A stretch of 46,098 nt of DNA from a bacterium. GTDB taxonomy: Bacteria > Planctomycetota > UBA1135 > GCA-002686595. Made by a program: the position numbers and the translations under genes. Below the pieces are notes generated by a model. That model had not been told where the DNA came from and made no database searches. It worked only from the letters and a program-made list of their open reading frames with translations. The stretch lies in the NCBI GenBank assembly GCA_024226735.1, contig JAAELL010000421.1:1-46098 (forward strand). Reading direction: 5' to 3'. Below, one piece after another: positions 16,429-23,773 of the stretch (its first letter is position 1; each line of letters opens with the position of its first letter).

Positions 16429-18489
16429 ATGATACCTCGATCGAAACTCGACACCGCTCGCCTGTGCTTGTGGTCGTGCCTATCCGCGTCCGCCCTCAGC
16501 GCACCGAAAGCGCATTCGCAGACCACGGTCTGGTCGCAATCCAATGACAACACGACGATCGTCCAGGGCTCGGCGGCCTGCCTGAACAACCCTGACGGAA
16601 TCACGGACAACAGCTTCTGGCGCCTCTACGACCCCCTCGCCTGTGGGGTGAACGACGACTTCGAGGTGCGATCGGTCACCTACGCGGTCGAGACGGCGAC
16701 GGCGACGGCAGGTAGTCAGCTCATCGAAGTCGTCCTGCACGCCGACCCGAGTCCGGGGGCGCCGGGTCCAACCTCGACGCTGAGTCGGCTCGGTTCGGCC
16801 TGGCAGCCGGTGTCGAATGCGACAGCCGGCGCGCAGACCTTCGTCACGCAACACTTCACTCCTGCGATCGTCGTCCCTGCCGGCACGCTCCTCGCTGTCG
16901 AGGTGCGTGCGTTCGACGGCCAGCCGCAAGGAGATCTGTTCTTGATTGGGTCGAACACACTCGGGGAAACACCACCGGATTCGAGCTTCATCTCCGCGAC
17001 GGATTGCGGGATCGACGAGCCCGTTCCCACAGCGAGCATCGGATTCCCGGTGCACTTCATCATCGACCTCGAGGTCTCTGCCCTCCCCCCTGGGTCGGGC
17101 ACGCACGACACGATGTGCCTCGGCCAACCCAACTCGCTCGGAAGCGTCGCGAACATCCAGCTCGGAGGATCCACCACGGTGGCCGGCCCGGTCCTCGCAA
17201 ACGTCTCCGGAGGGGTGCCCGGCCAGTTCGGCTACTTCATTTCGGGACCCAATCCCGGCTCCTACGTCATCCCGCCCAGTTCGAGCGGGCTGCTCTGCAT
17301 CGACACCCCCCAGTTCCGGTACAACAGTCCGAGCGCGCAGCACATCTTCCAGTTCGACCCGGCGGGCAACTCGCAGGCGATCGCGGTCGGTGGCCCTTCG
17401 GTCCTCGAGGTCGACGGCAGCTTCGCCCCCGTGCCCGCCGTCGCCGTCGGAGAGTCGCGCGCGTTTCAGGCCTGGTACCGCGACGGTCCGACGTCGAACT
17501 TCTCCGACTCCGTCGTCGTGACCTTCGGTGCGGCGGGCAGGAACCTCACGTGGAGCGGCGACGCCGCATTCATTCCACCGCCCACCGATACGTTCGGAAT
17601 CGCCTTCGGGATCAATGACCTGGTGGACATCCTTCCGGATGGAGATCTGCCGATCACGATCTCGCATACGCTCACGAACACGGGTACCGACGCGATCCCG
17701 GCCGGGTACCTGATCGAGATGAGCGTCGTTCGCTGGACCTTCCTGGTGGTGGCTGGCCAAGCCGCGTTCGTCGAGGGCGACCCGACGGTGCACACGCACT
17801 TCCAATGCACTCAGATCGGGCCGGCTTTGGTACCGGGAGAGAGCGCCGTGATCACCTTCACCCTGGGAGATGCCAGCTGTCCGATCAACACGCCGCCCGC
17901 CACCAGCTCGACGAGCATGGACTGCGGGATGTACCAGGTGACGTTCTCGGCGGACACGGGCATGACGGTCGCCGAGACCAACGAACAGGACAACGACGGG
18001 AGGCGGTTCTTCTTCGTCCCCAGCGACGTGCAGGCGATCAACATCGCGACCACGCGCGACCCGAACAACGATCCGAACGTGTGGGTTGTCGGCCAAACGG
18101 TCGAGCCCTTTGCGCCGGGCTATCCTGCCGCGGGCGGAGTCGCGACGACCCACAGGTTCAACGTGACGACCGTCCCGGCCGGTGCGTCGCTGTGGGTGAA
18201 CGCCATCTCTCCGCGCATGGGTGCTCTCGCCGGCAACGTCGGTACGATGACCCCGGGCCCCTTCGCCCAAATGGTCAATGCTCCGCAGGTGTACGACTAC
18301 ACGGTCGACATCCCGAATCCGGGCTTCGCCGGACCGTGCAACGGGATCTTTCCGCCGCTTTGGCCGGCGGACGCCGTCACGTACCTCGAGCCCGTCAACA
18401 GCAAGATCACGGTGATCTCGGCCGACGGCTGCGCGATCGCGCAGAAGAGCGCCTTGGTCAATGTCGTGCACGAGTGCTTCAGCCCCTGA
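16429..18489 (+). CDS. Secreted protein with internal shared domain and CARDB-like extension, 686 aa
   Basis: The ATG at 16429 follows AAGGAA and opens a signal peptide (MIPRSKLDTARLCLWSCLSASALSAPKAHSQ). Residues about 33-222 are a domain also present in the 27467-28945 product: WSQSNDNT, NSFWRLYDPLACGVNDDFEV, IPxxT-like VVPAGTLLAVEVRAF, and GFPVHFIIDLE. Residues about 229-366 are the shared C-terminal domain, long version (CLGQPNSLGS, VPGQFGYFISG, RYNS, GGPSVLEVDGSF, ESRAFQAWYRD, TSNFSDSVVVTF). Here it is not terminal: another 320 residues follow, beginning with a CARDB-like adhesion unit (ITISHTLTNTGTDAIPAGY ... VAETNEQDN). This is the only copy in the window with sequence after VTF. Confidence 0.8.
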   Translation: MIPRSKLDTARLCLWSCLSASALSAPKAHSQTTVWSQSNDNTTIVQGSAACLNNPDGITDNSFWRLYDPLACGVNDDFEVRSVTYAVETATATAGSQLIEVVLHADPSPGAPGPTSTLSRLGSAWQPVSNATAGAQTFVTQHFTPAIVVPAGTLLAVEVRAFDGQPQGDLFLIGSNTLGETPPDSSFISATDCGIDEPVPTASIGFPVHFIIDLEVSALPPGSGTHDTMCLGQPNSLGSVANIQLGGSTTVAGPVLANVSGGVPGQFGYFISGPNPGSYVIPPSSSGLLCIDTPQFRYNSPSAQHIFQFDPAGNSQAIAVGGPSVLEVDGSFAPVPAVAVGESRAFQAWYRDGPTSNFSDSVVVTFGAAGRNLTWSGDAAFIPPPTDTFGIAFGINDLVDILPDGDLPITISHTLTNTGTDAIPAGYLIEMSVVRWTFLVVAGQAAFVEGDPTVHTHFQCTQIGPALVPGESAVITFTLGDASCPINTPPATSSTSMDCGMYQVTFSADTGMTVAETNEQDNDGRRFFFVPSDVQAINIATTRDPNNDPNVWVVGQTVEPFAPGYPAAGGVATTHRFNVTTVPAGASLWVNAISPRMGALAGNVGTMTPGPFAQMVNAPQVYDYTVDIPNPGFAGPCNGIFPPLWPADAVTYLEPVNSKITVISADGCAIAQKSALVNVVHECFSP

Positions 18490-18507
18490 TCCCTCGGCTC
18501 CGCTTCA

Positions 18508-18553
18508 CCGGCTACGCGGTCGCTGGACTTCATCGGCAGCAACGCGTAGCCGG
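18508..18553. terminator. 11-bp-stem inverted repeat after the CARDB-like gene
   Basis: ccggctacgcg (18508-18518) pairs perfectly with cgcgtagccgg (18543-18553) across a 24-base loop, starting 19 bp after the stop at 18489. With the next hairpin it probably separates convergent transcription. Confidence 0.5.
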
Positions 18554-18623
18554 CTGCCGCGTCCCAGGCGCGACGAGTGGGTCCGAGGTCGGGATCGCCC
18601 TCCCCCAAGCGCTTGCCAAGAGA

Positions 18624-18666
18624 TCGCCCGGATGCGGGCAGCCATCGGCTCTCCGCATCCGGGCGA
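18624..18666. terminator. Perfect 14-bp hairpin between convergent units
   Basis: tcgcccggatgcgg (18624-18637) and its exact inverse (18653-18666) enclose 15 bases. It lies 19 bp beyond the stop of the minus-strand subtilase remnant, so it can serve as that gene's terminator as well. Confidence 0.6.
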
Positions 18667-18684
18667 CGCGTCACGGTCCAAGGA

Positions 18685-19310
18685 TCAATAGCCCTGATCG
18701 AGGTTGCGCTGCGACCAGGCCAGGCCGACGCGCTCGGACGACCCATCGAAGCGGAAGTCGTTGATGCGGATCGTGTAGGTGCCGGAGATGGGCGGCGTGA
18801 ACTCGACGATCTCGAAGTTGTTGTTCCAGGGCGACGAGAAGCCCATGGAGAGGCCGGCCGTCGCGTTGGAGCCGAGGAACACAGCGAGGTCGAGCTCGAC
18901 GTTCAGGACGGTCGACGTTCAGGACGAGTTGGCATTCGCGGGCCAAGCGATCGCGACGCGTACCCGGTCACCGGCGTTCAGGGTGATGTTGTAGGTGTAG
19001 TAGCCGTTGGTCGTGAAGCTCCCGGAGCTCAGATACACGTAACGGATGCGGTTCGCCGCTCCGCAGCGCGCGGCGGCACGCTGGTGCAGACCGCCGGCGC
19101 CGTCGAAGTCGGAGAGGCGGCTCGAGCCCTCGATGTTGTGCCACGCGGTCGCCAGCATCGCGGCCATGCCGGCCTCCGGCGAGATGCGGGCGGACGAGTC
19201 ACGCGTCATGCACACCGCCAGCGCGGCCGTCGTGAACGGGCGCTGAAGCTCGTCCCCGAGTAGTCCGTTGCGCGTAAGTGCCGCAGCCCGGACGGGACGT
19301 TTGGCGGCGG
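18685..19310 (-). pseudogene. 3' remnant of a subtilisin-like (S8) secreted protease
   Basis: Read on the minus strand, the remnant opens with TDYSGTSFSA, the S8 catalytic-serine motif. A one-base loss at about 19240 then breaks the frame exactly where GTSFSAP should continue; the next frame reads RPFTTAALAVCMTRDSS and MLATAWHNIEGSSRLSDFDGAG. A proprotein-convertase/CARDB-like beta domain follows (YVYLSSGSF, RVRVAIAWPANANSS), interrupted by an in-frame TGA at 18919-18921, and resumes as NVELDLAVFLG and NNFEIVEFTPPISGTYTIRI to the final stop at 18685. The TGA lies in a 16-bp near-perfect direct duplication. The Asp and His parts of the triad are missing; the 5' end is cut near 19310, against the fragment at 19375-19587. 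Confidence 0.8.
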
Positions 19311-19374
19311 AGAAATAGCCCGCGGAACGGTGATGTCCCGGGTCCCAGAACCGCGTGATGCGTACAACCGGACC

Positions 19375-19587
19375 GCCTCGAGTGGCTTCATCTGCCTGTC
19401 CGGAAACATCGATCGGGTCAACGCGCCGGAGGCGGTGGGGATCGGCCCGTGCATCACGCTGCGCCTCGATCTGAGCGCGTTACCCGTCAACCCGCCGCAG
19501 GCCAGCGAGAGCTGGAACTTCCAGTGCTGGTACCGAGACGGAGCGACGAACAACTTCACGGATGGGGTGACGGTGACTCTTATCTAG
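19375..19587 (+). pseudogene. Second half of a shared C-terminal domain without its gene
   Basis: From about 19375 the frame reads SGFICLSGNI, LRLDLSALPVNPPQA, SWNFQCWYRD, NNFTDGVTVTLI and stops at 19585-19587. This is the last 65 or so residues of the shared domain; no first half or signal peptide precedes it. Bases 19387-19411 are identical to 39666-39690 in the intact SBBP-propeller gene, pointing to a fairly recent common origin or gene conversion. Confidence 0.8.
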
Positions 19588-19663
19588 TGGAGTTTTCCGG
19601 GGGCCCCCCCAACGCAAGCCGCGGCTGCGACAATCAAACGTAGGCCCTGTCCAAGTTGGAGCC

Positions 19664-20656
19664 ATGCAGCCCATGAAGAGAACGATGATCGCCGCCCTGT
19701 CCGCATGGGTCCTCGCCGCAGCGGGGTCGGCACAGGGCTCAGGCCCGTTCCAGACGAGCACCTTCGTCTACAAGGACCTCCCCTCTTGCAGCATCGAGCT
19801 GGACGTCGTCCAGTCAGGCTCCCGCTTCCGCGCCGACTCGGGCGGGGCTGCGCGGCCAGCCGTCGTGCACCTGCACGGTGGCGCTCTGATCAACGGCGGG
19901 AGGGAGACGATCACGGGCGTGGTGCGCACGGCGCTGGAGCGCCTCGTCATCGAGAGAGACTACGTGCTCGTGTCGATCGACTACCGCTTGGCGCCCGAGA
20001 CCAAGCTGCCCGAGATCATCACCGACCTGCGAGACGCGTTCGCCTGGGTCCGCACGGAAGGTCCCGTTCGCTTCCGCATCGACAGTGACCGCATCGCAGC
20101 GGTGGGCTCGTCGGCTGGCGGATACCTCGCCCTGATGTCCGGCTTCCGTTTGGACGAGCGGCCGCAGGCGATCGTCTCGGTCTCCGGGTACGGAGCCTTC
20201 GGCCCATGGGCCATCGATCCGGGGAGGCTCGAGCTCCCGCCGGTGACCCCCCAGCAGGCTTTCGCCTGCGTCGGTCGCGTCCCCGTGTCGAATGGCGCCG
20301 ACCGCCCCTGCCACGCGCGCGACTTCTACATCTTTGGCCGCCAGCAGGGCATGGGCTTCTGGCCGCGCTCGGTCACGGGATGGGACCCGATCACCAATCC
20401 GGCGGCGTACGTCTGGTACTCACCCGAGCTCAACGTGACGAACCAATTCCCGCCAACGCTGCTGGTGCACGGCGACCTCGACCTGGACGTGCCGCACACC
20501 TCGTCCGTGCAGATGGCCGCCCAGCTGGCACAGCACGGCGTCGACCACGTCCTCGACATCGTGCCCGGTGCCGGGCACAACATCCACGACGTCCCCGCTC
20601 CCGTGTCGCAGGCAGTCAGCGCGGAGATTTTTGACTTCCTGCTTCTGCACCTGTAG
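19664..20656 (+). CDS. Secreted alpha/beta-hydrolase (esterase/lipase, HSL-like), 330 aa
   Basis: Signal peptide MQPMKRTMIAALSAWVLAAAGSAQ. The hydrolase core carries VVHLHGGALINGG at about 67-79 (the HGG oxyanion motif of the hormone-sensitive-lipase/esterase group), VSIDYRLAPE at 103-112, and GSSAGG with nucleophile Ser150. The acid is probably Asp271, Asp273 or Asp275 in LLVHGDLDLDVP, and the base His305 in GAGHNIHD. The likely reaction is hydrolysis of carboxylic esters in the periplasm or outside the cell; the substrate cannot be read from the sequence. No shared C-terminal domain is present. ATG at 19664 is used; ATGs at 19673 and 19685 would also leave a signal peptide. Confidence 0.85.
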   Translation: MQPMKRTMIAALSAWVLAAAGSAQGSGPFQTSTFVYKDLPSCSIELDVVQSGSRFRADSGGAARPAVVHLHGGALINGGRETITGVVRTALERLVIERDYVLVSIDYRLAPETKLPEIITDLRDAFAWVRTEGPVRFRIDSDRIAAVGSSAGGYLALMSGFRLDERPQAIVSVSGYGAFGPWAIDPGRLELPPVTPQQAFACVGRVPVSNGADRPCHARDFYIFGRQQGMGFWPRSVTGWDPITNPAAYVWYSPELNVTNQFPPTLLVHGDLDLDVPHTSSVQMAAQLAQHGVDHVLDIVPGAGHNIHDVPAPVSQAVSAEIFDFLLLHL

Positions 20657-20657
20657 C

Positions 20658-20672
20658 TAGTGGTGTGAGTCA
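20658..20672 (+). repeat. Copy 2 of the 15-bp dispersed motif
   Basis: Reads tagtggtgtgagtca, one base after the stop codon of the esterase gene, and its last three bases form the stop of the minus-strand fragment that follows. Related to 13096-13110 and 30376-30390 (both minus). Confidence 0.4.
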
Positions 20673-20800
20673 CTGAAACGCTTCTTCGGAGTCCGCCGGA
20701 TCCTTGCTGATCAGGCGATCCCCTTGGAAGGTGCACGTGAGCACCTCTCCTGATTCCGCCGTCCAGCTGTAGTTCGTGACGCGGGCGCCCGTGCCCCAGT
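20670..20800 (-). pseudogene. Short 3' fragment of an unrecognised, possibly SmpA/OmlA-like protein
   Basis: Minus-strand codons give WGTGARVTNYSWTAESG, EVLTCTFQGDRLISKD and a short acidic end before the stop at 20670. The pattern of a tyrosine/tryptophan strand followed by a strand ending in a G.RLISK turn resembles the last two strands of SmpA/OmlA-type lipoprotein domains, though this rests on about 40 residues. Upstream sequence lies in the promoter region of the TerC gene and shows no start. Treated as a remnant. Confidence 0.35.
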
Positions 20801-20947
20801 CCTTGGAAGGTCCGGCTTCCCCTTCGGCGCCACGGTGGCCCGGACACCCCGCTGCTCGGAGGAGGCGAATGGAGCCGACCGCGTCGCGTCCTTGGCGCAC
20901 ATGGGCTGTTCTCCGTCGGGCCTCACGGCCCTATCCTCGGCCCCGCC

Positions 20948-21730
20948 ATGGACAACATCATCACTCTCGGGCTCTTGGTCCTCCTGCAGGCGGTCCTCGG
21001 TTTCGACAACCTGCTCTACATCTCGCTCGAATCGAAGCGTGCCCCCGAGGCGGATCGGGCGCGGGTCCGCAAGGTGGGCATCGGTCTCGCGATCTTCCTG
21101 CGCATCGCCCTCCTGTTCGTCCTGGTGAAGCTGGTCAAGTTCTTCCAGGACCCGGTCTTCGAGATCCATGACTCGAGCTTCATCGAGGCCGCACCCAGCG
21201 TCCACAGCATGATCGTGCTCGTGGGAGGAGCGTTCATCCTGTACACCGCGGTCAAGGAGATCTGGCACATGATGAGCCTCGAGGTGGATCACTCGCTGGC
21301 GAAGGAGCCGGCCTCCTGCGCCAAGGTGATCACCTGGATCGTGATCATGAACCTGGTGTTCTCCTTCGATTCCATCCTCTCCGCGATGGCTCTGACCGAA
21401 ACTCTCTGGGTGATGACCCTGGCCATCGTGATCAGTGGCCTGATGATGATCCTGCTCGCGGACAAAGTGTCGCAGTTCCTGCAGAAGAACCGCATGTTCG
21501 AGGTGCTGGGCCTCTTCGTCCTGTTCATCGTGGGCATCATGCTCCTGACCGAAGGCGGGCACTTGGCGCACTTGAGCTTCTTCGGTCATCCGATCGAGCA
21601 GATGAGCAAGGCCACGTTCTACTTCGTGATCTCCGTCCTGGTCCTGGTCGATTTCGTGCAGGGGCGGTACCAGAAACGTCTCGACCGAATCGCGAGCGAG
21701 CGCGCGGCGAGTAGCGACGCACATTCCTGA
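20948..21730 (+). CDS. TerC-family integral membrane protein, 260 aa
   Basis: The family motif appears twice, as expected from its internal duplication: LQAVLGFDNLLYISLESK near residues 14-30 and NLVFSFDSILSAMALT near 135-150. The paired acidic residues inside membrane helices (GFDN and FSFDS) are the presumed metal-ion pathway. About seven hydrophobic helices are visible (for example SMIVLVGGAFILYTAV, VMTLAIVISGLMMIL, EVLGLFVLFIVGIMLL, and TFYFVISVLVLVDFV). TerC proteins are linked to tellurite resistance and manganese export; the substrate here is not known. The gene has typical length and no obvious partner. It converges on the next gene with a 13-bp gap. Confidence 0.9.
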   Translation: MDNIITLGLLVLLQAVLGFDNLLYISLESKRAPEADRARVRKVGIGLAIFLRIALLFVLVKLVKFFQDPVFEIHDSSFIEAAPSVHSMIVLVGGAFILYTAVKEIWHMMSLEVDHSLAKEPASCAKVITWIVIMNLVFSFDSILSAMALTETLWVMTLAIVISGLMMILLADKVSQFLQKNRMFEVLGLFVLFIVGIMLLTEGGHLAHLSFFGHPIEQMSKATFYFVISVLVLVDFVQGRYQKRLDRIASERAASSDAHS

Positions 21731-21743
21731 CCCTCGAGCCCCC

Positions 21744-23018
21744 CTACCAGTTGGCCGCGCCCCCCATCGGCTGCACCGGCTCGAGTCGGGTCCAATCCTT
21801 CGTCGACCCGATGTTCGGGTCGAACAGGTGGTCGTCGGTGAAGAGGAACGTATCGGAGCCGTCCGTGTAGACGTGCTCGTAGCTCGAGTCCAGGGACTGC
21901 GTCGACCCGTCGGGGAGCACGTAGTCGTCGACGTCCTTGATGACGTTGTTGAAGGCGCGGTTGATCCGGTCGTTCGACGCGTTGTACTTCTCCCACGAGT
22001 CGCGCTGCATCGCCCGGATCTCGTCACCCGTCTCGGCGATCATCTTCGAGCGCTTCTGGATCTCGCGCATCGTCACGCGATGCGTCTGGCGCTGGAGCTT
22101 GAGAATGTAGGCGTTGAGCTCGTCGATCATCGATTTCCAGCGCCGCGTCGGCTTGAGCGAGGCCGTGATCGTGCGCAGGAGCGGACGCTCCGCGTCGAGC
22201 CGGCCTCGGAGCGCCCGGTGGGACCGCACGTCGTGCACGCTCCAATCCCAGGTGGAGAACGACTGGCCGAAGCCGGAGTCCATGCGCGAGCTCATCATCA
22301 CGAACGCGAACGAGATCTCCTCCTCGTAGGCGCGTCCACCCTCGGTGTAGCTCAGCCGCACGAGCGGCACCCACACCTGCGTCTGGACGCTCGAGTGCAT
22401 CCCCATCTGCTGCGACATCGCGTTGCTCTGGCGCTGCTGCTCGAACACCGGCGCGAACGTCCGGTTCCACTCGGCGGCGACGTCCTCGAGCTCGCTCACC
22501 GAGACGACTTCGACGTCGCGGGCCTCGGGGCGGGTCCTGGGGAGCACGAACTGCGCCGCGAAGTCCGCGGGCGCCTGTGGCGGGGGCATGCAGATCTTCC
22601 CGTTCCCGATCTGGCCCACGGGCGGGAGGAACTGCTGCATGCCGGGTCCCTCGCCATATGTGAAGCTCCCCGCCGGCAGAAAGCGCGCCTCGCGGCCATC
22701 CTCGGCGCTCACCCCCATGTCGACGTGCACGTACGCCCACGTCTGCTCCGGCGTCCACGAGACCCCACCCTCGGTCCGCCACCCCTCCGGCACGAGCAGC
22801 GTGTGAGACTCGATGTTGTTCGTGCCCGGATCACGGAGTGCCGTGCGCACGAGCCGCAGCGGCGCATCGTCGGAGGTGGCCCCGGCCCCCCCGTCCGAGG
22901 TCGGGGGCAGCTCCGCGGCCTCGGCCGTACAGCCGGCGAAGAGGGTCGAGAGGACGCAAACGGCGACGAGGGAGCTCGATTTGGGCTGTTGCATGGTCCG
23001 TGTTGCTTGAGTGTCCAT
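21744..23018 (-). CDS. Uncharacterised lipoprotein, 424 aa
   Basis: The N-terminus (MDTQATRTMQQPKSSS then LVAVCVLSTLFAGC) has a clear lipobox, LFAGC, for lipid attachment. The ATG at 23018 is used; a second ATG at 22994 (MQQPKSSS) would give a more typical 22-residue lipoprotein signal. After a low-complexity linker (TSDGGAGATSDDA) comes a globular part with SHTLLVPEGWRTEGGVSW, ARFLPAGSFTYGEGPGM and VVSVSELEDVAAEWNRTF, then a long charged helical stretch (about 290-350: RRWKSMIDELNAYILKLQRQ and EIQKRSKMIAETGDEI) and a C-terminal beta region (SYEHVYTDGSDTFLFTDD). I do not recognise the family. An 18-bp direct repeat lies immediately upstream. Confidence 0.75.
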   Translation of the reverse strand: MDTQATRTMQQPKSSSLVAVCVLSTLFAGCTAEAAELPPTSDGGAGATSDDAPLRLVRTALRDPGTNNIESHTLLVPEGWRTEGGVSWTPEQTWAYVHVDMGVSAEDGREARFLPAGSFTYGEGPGMQQFLPPVGQIGNGKICMPPPQAPADFAAQFVLPRTRPEARDVEVVSVSELEDVAAEWNRTFAPVFEQQRQSNAMSQQMGMHSSVQTQVWVPLVRLSYTEGGRAYEEEISFAFVMMSSRMDSGFGQSFSTWDWSVHDVRSHRALRGRLDAERPLLRTITASLKPTRRWKSMIDELNAYILKLQRQTHRVTMREIQKRSKMIAETGDEIRAMQRDSWEKYNASNDRINRAFNNVIKDVDDYVLPDGSTQSLDSSYEHVYTDGSDTFLFTDDHLFDPNIGSTKDWTRLEPVQPMGGAANW

Positions 23019-23019
23019 C

Positions 23020-23055
23020 GGTTCGAGGGGACGTTTCGGTTCGAGGGGACGTTTC
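23020..23055. repeat. Two tandem 18-bp direct repeats upstream of the lipoprotein gene
   Basis: ggttcgaggggacgtttc occurs at 23020-23037 and again at 23038-23055, with a degenerate third start after it. On the minus strand this is the leader of the lipoprotein gene, so it could be a regulator-binding site or simple slippage. Confidence 0.5.
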
Positions 23056-23182
23056 GATTCGGGACGGGCGCCGAACGTCTCGGCGTCCACCGGGGCATGC
23101 GCCCCCCTCCCCAACGGCTGCCACGAATCTCGGAGACCTTTTGGCCGGCCCGCTCCGGCCCCGCGATCGCTACCCTCGAAGG

Positions 23183-23773
23183 ATGGCCCAGGACCCACAG
23201 GGAGTGGACGAGCCCGAGGAGGACCTGACGCAACTGCTTCGCCGGGCGAGCGACGACCGTGCGGCAGGAGAAGCTGTGCTGCCGCGCGTCTACGACGAGC
23301 TGCGCCGGCTCGCGCGCGGCCAGATGGGCGCCGAGCGACGCGGCCAGACGCTGCAGCCGACCGCCCTCGTGCACGAGGCGTGGATGAGGCTCGTCGGATC
23401 GGATGCGGAGCAGCTCGCCTGGGACGGTCGCGCCCACTTCTTCGGTGCAGCGGCCCAGGCCATGCGGCGCATCCTCGTCGACCGTGCGCGACGCGCGTCG
23501 CGCGAGAAGCACGGAGGGCACTTGGCGCGGAAGCCACTCGACGGCGTCGACCAGGCCTTCGACCCCGACGAGATCGACTTCGAGGCGCTCGACGCCGCTC
23601 TCACGAAGCTCGCGGCGCAAGATCCGCGCGCGGCACGGGTCGTCGACCTACGCTTCTTCGCGGGCCTCTCCGTCGCCGACGCCGCGCTGGCTCTCGGGAT
23701 CAGCGAGCGCACCGTCGCCCGCGAGTGGAACGTGGCGCGCGCGTGGCTGGCGCGCGAGATCGGCGCGGAGTGA
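23183..23773 (+). CDS. ECF RNA polymerase sigma factor, 196 aa
   Basis: Resembles the planctomycete/myxobacterial ECF group linked to Ser/Thr kinases. Region 2 reads VYDELRRLARGQMGAER, TLQPTALVHEAWMRLVG and HFFGAAAQAMRRILVDRAR; region 4 reads DPRAARVVDLRFFAGLSVADAALALGISERTVAREW. The length is normal, with no fused domain, unlike the pair at 2563 and 5518. Its stop overlaps the start of the kinase gene by four bases (GTGA at 23770-23773), indicating translational coupling. The kinase presumably controls this sigma factor, by analogy with known ECF/kinase pairs. The start ATG at 23183 follows CGAAGG, a plausible ribosome-binding site. Confidence 0.9.
   Translation: MAQDPQGVDEPEEDLTQLLRRASDDRAAGEAVLPRVYDELRRLARGQMGAERRGQTLQPTALVHEAWMRLVGSDAEQLAWDGRAHFFGAAAQAMRRILVDRARRASREKHGGHLARKPLDGVDQAFDPDEIDFEALDAALTKLAAQDPRAARVVDLRFFAGLSVADAALALGISERTVAREWNVARAWLAREIGAE

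Noticed and set aside
16480..18471. 663-codon open frame on the minus strand
   Set aside because: Antisense to the CARDB-like protein, which has a signal peptide and recognisable domains.
18490..18684. Small RNA gene
   Set aside because: The two hairpins fit simple terminators between convergent units; no promoter or known RNA motif is visible.
23020..23055. CRISPR-like array
   Set aside because: Two contiguous direct repeats with no spacers.
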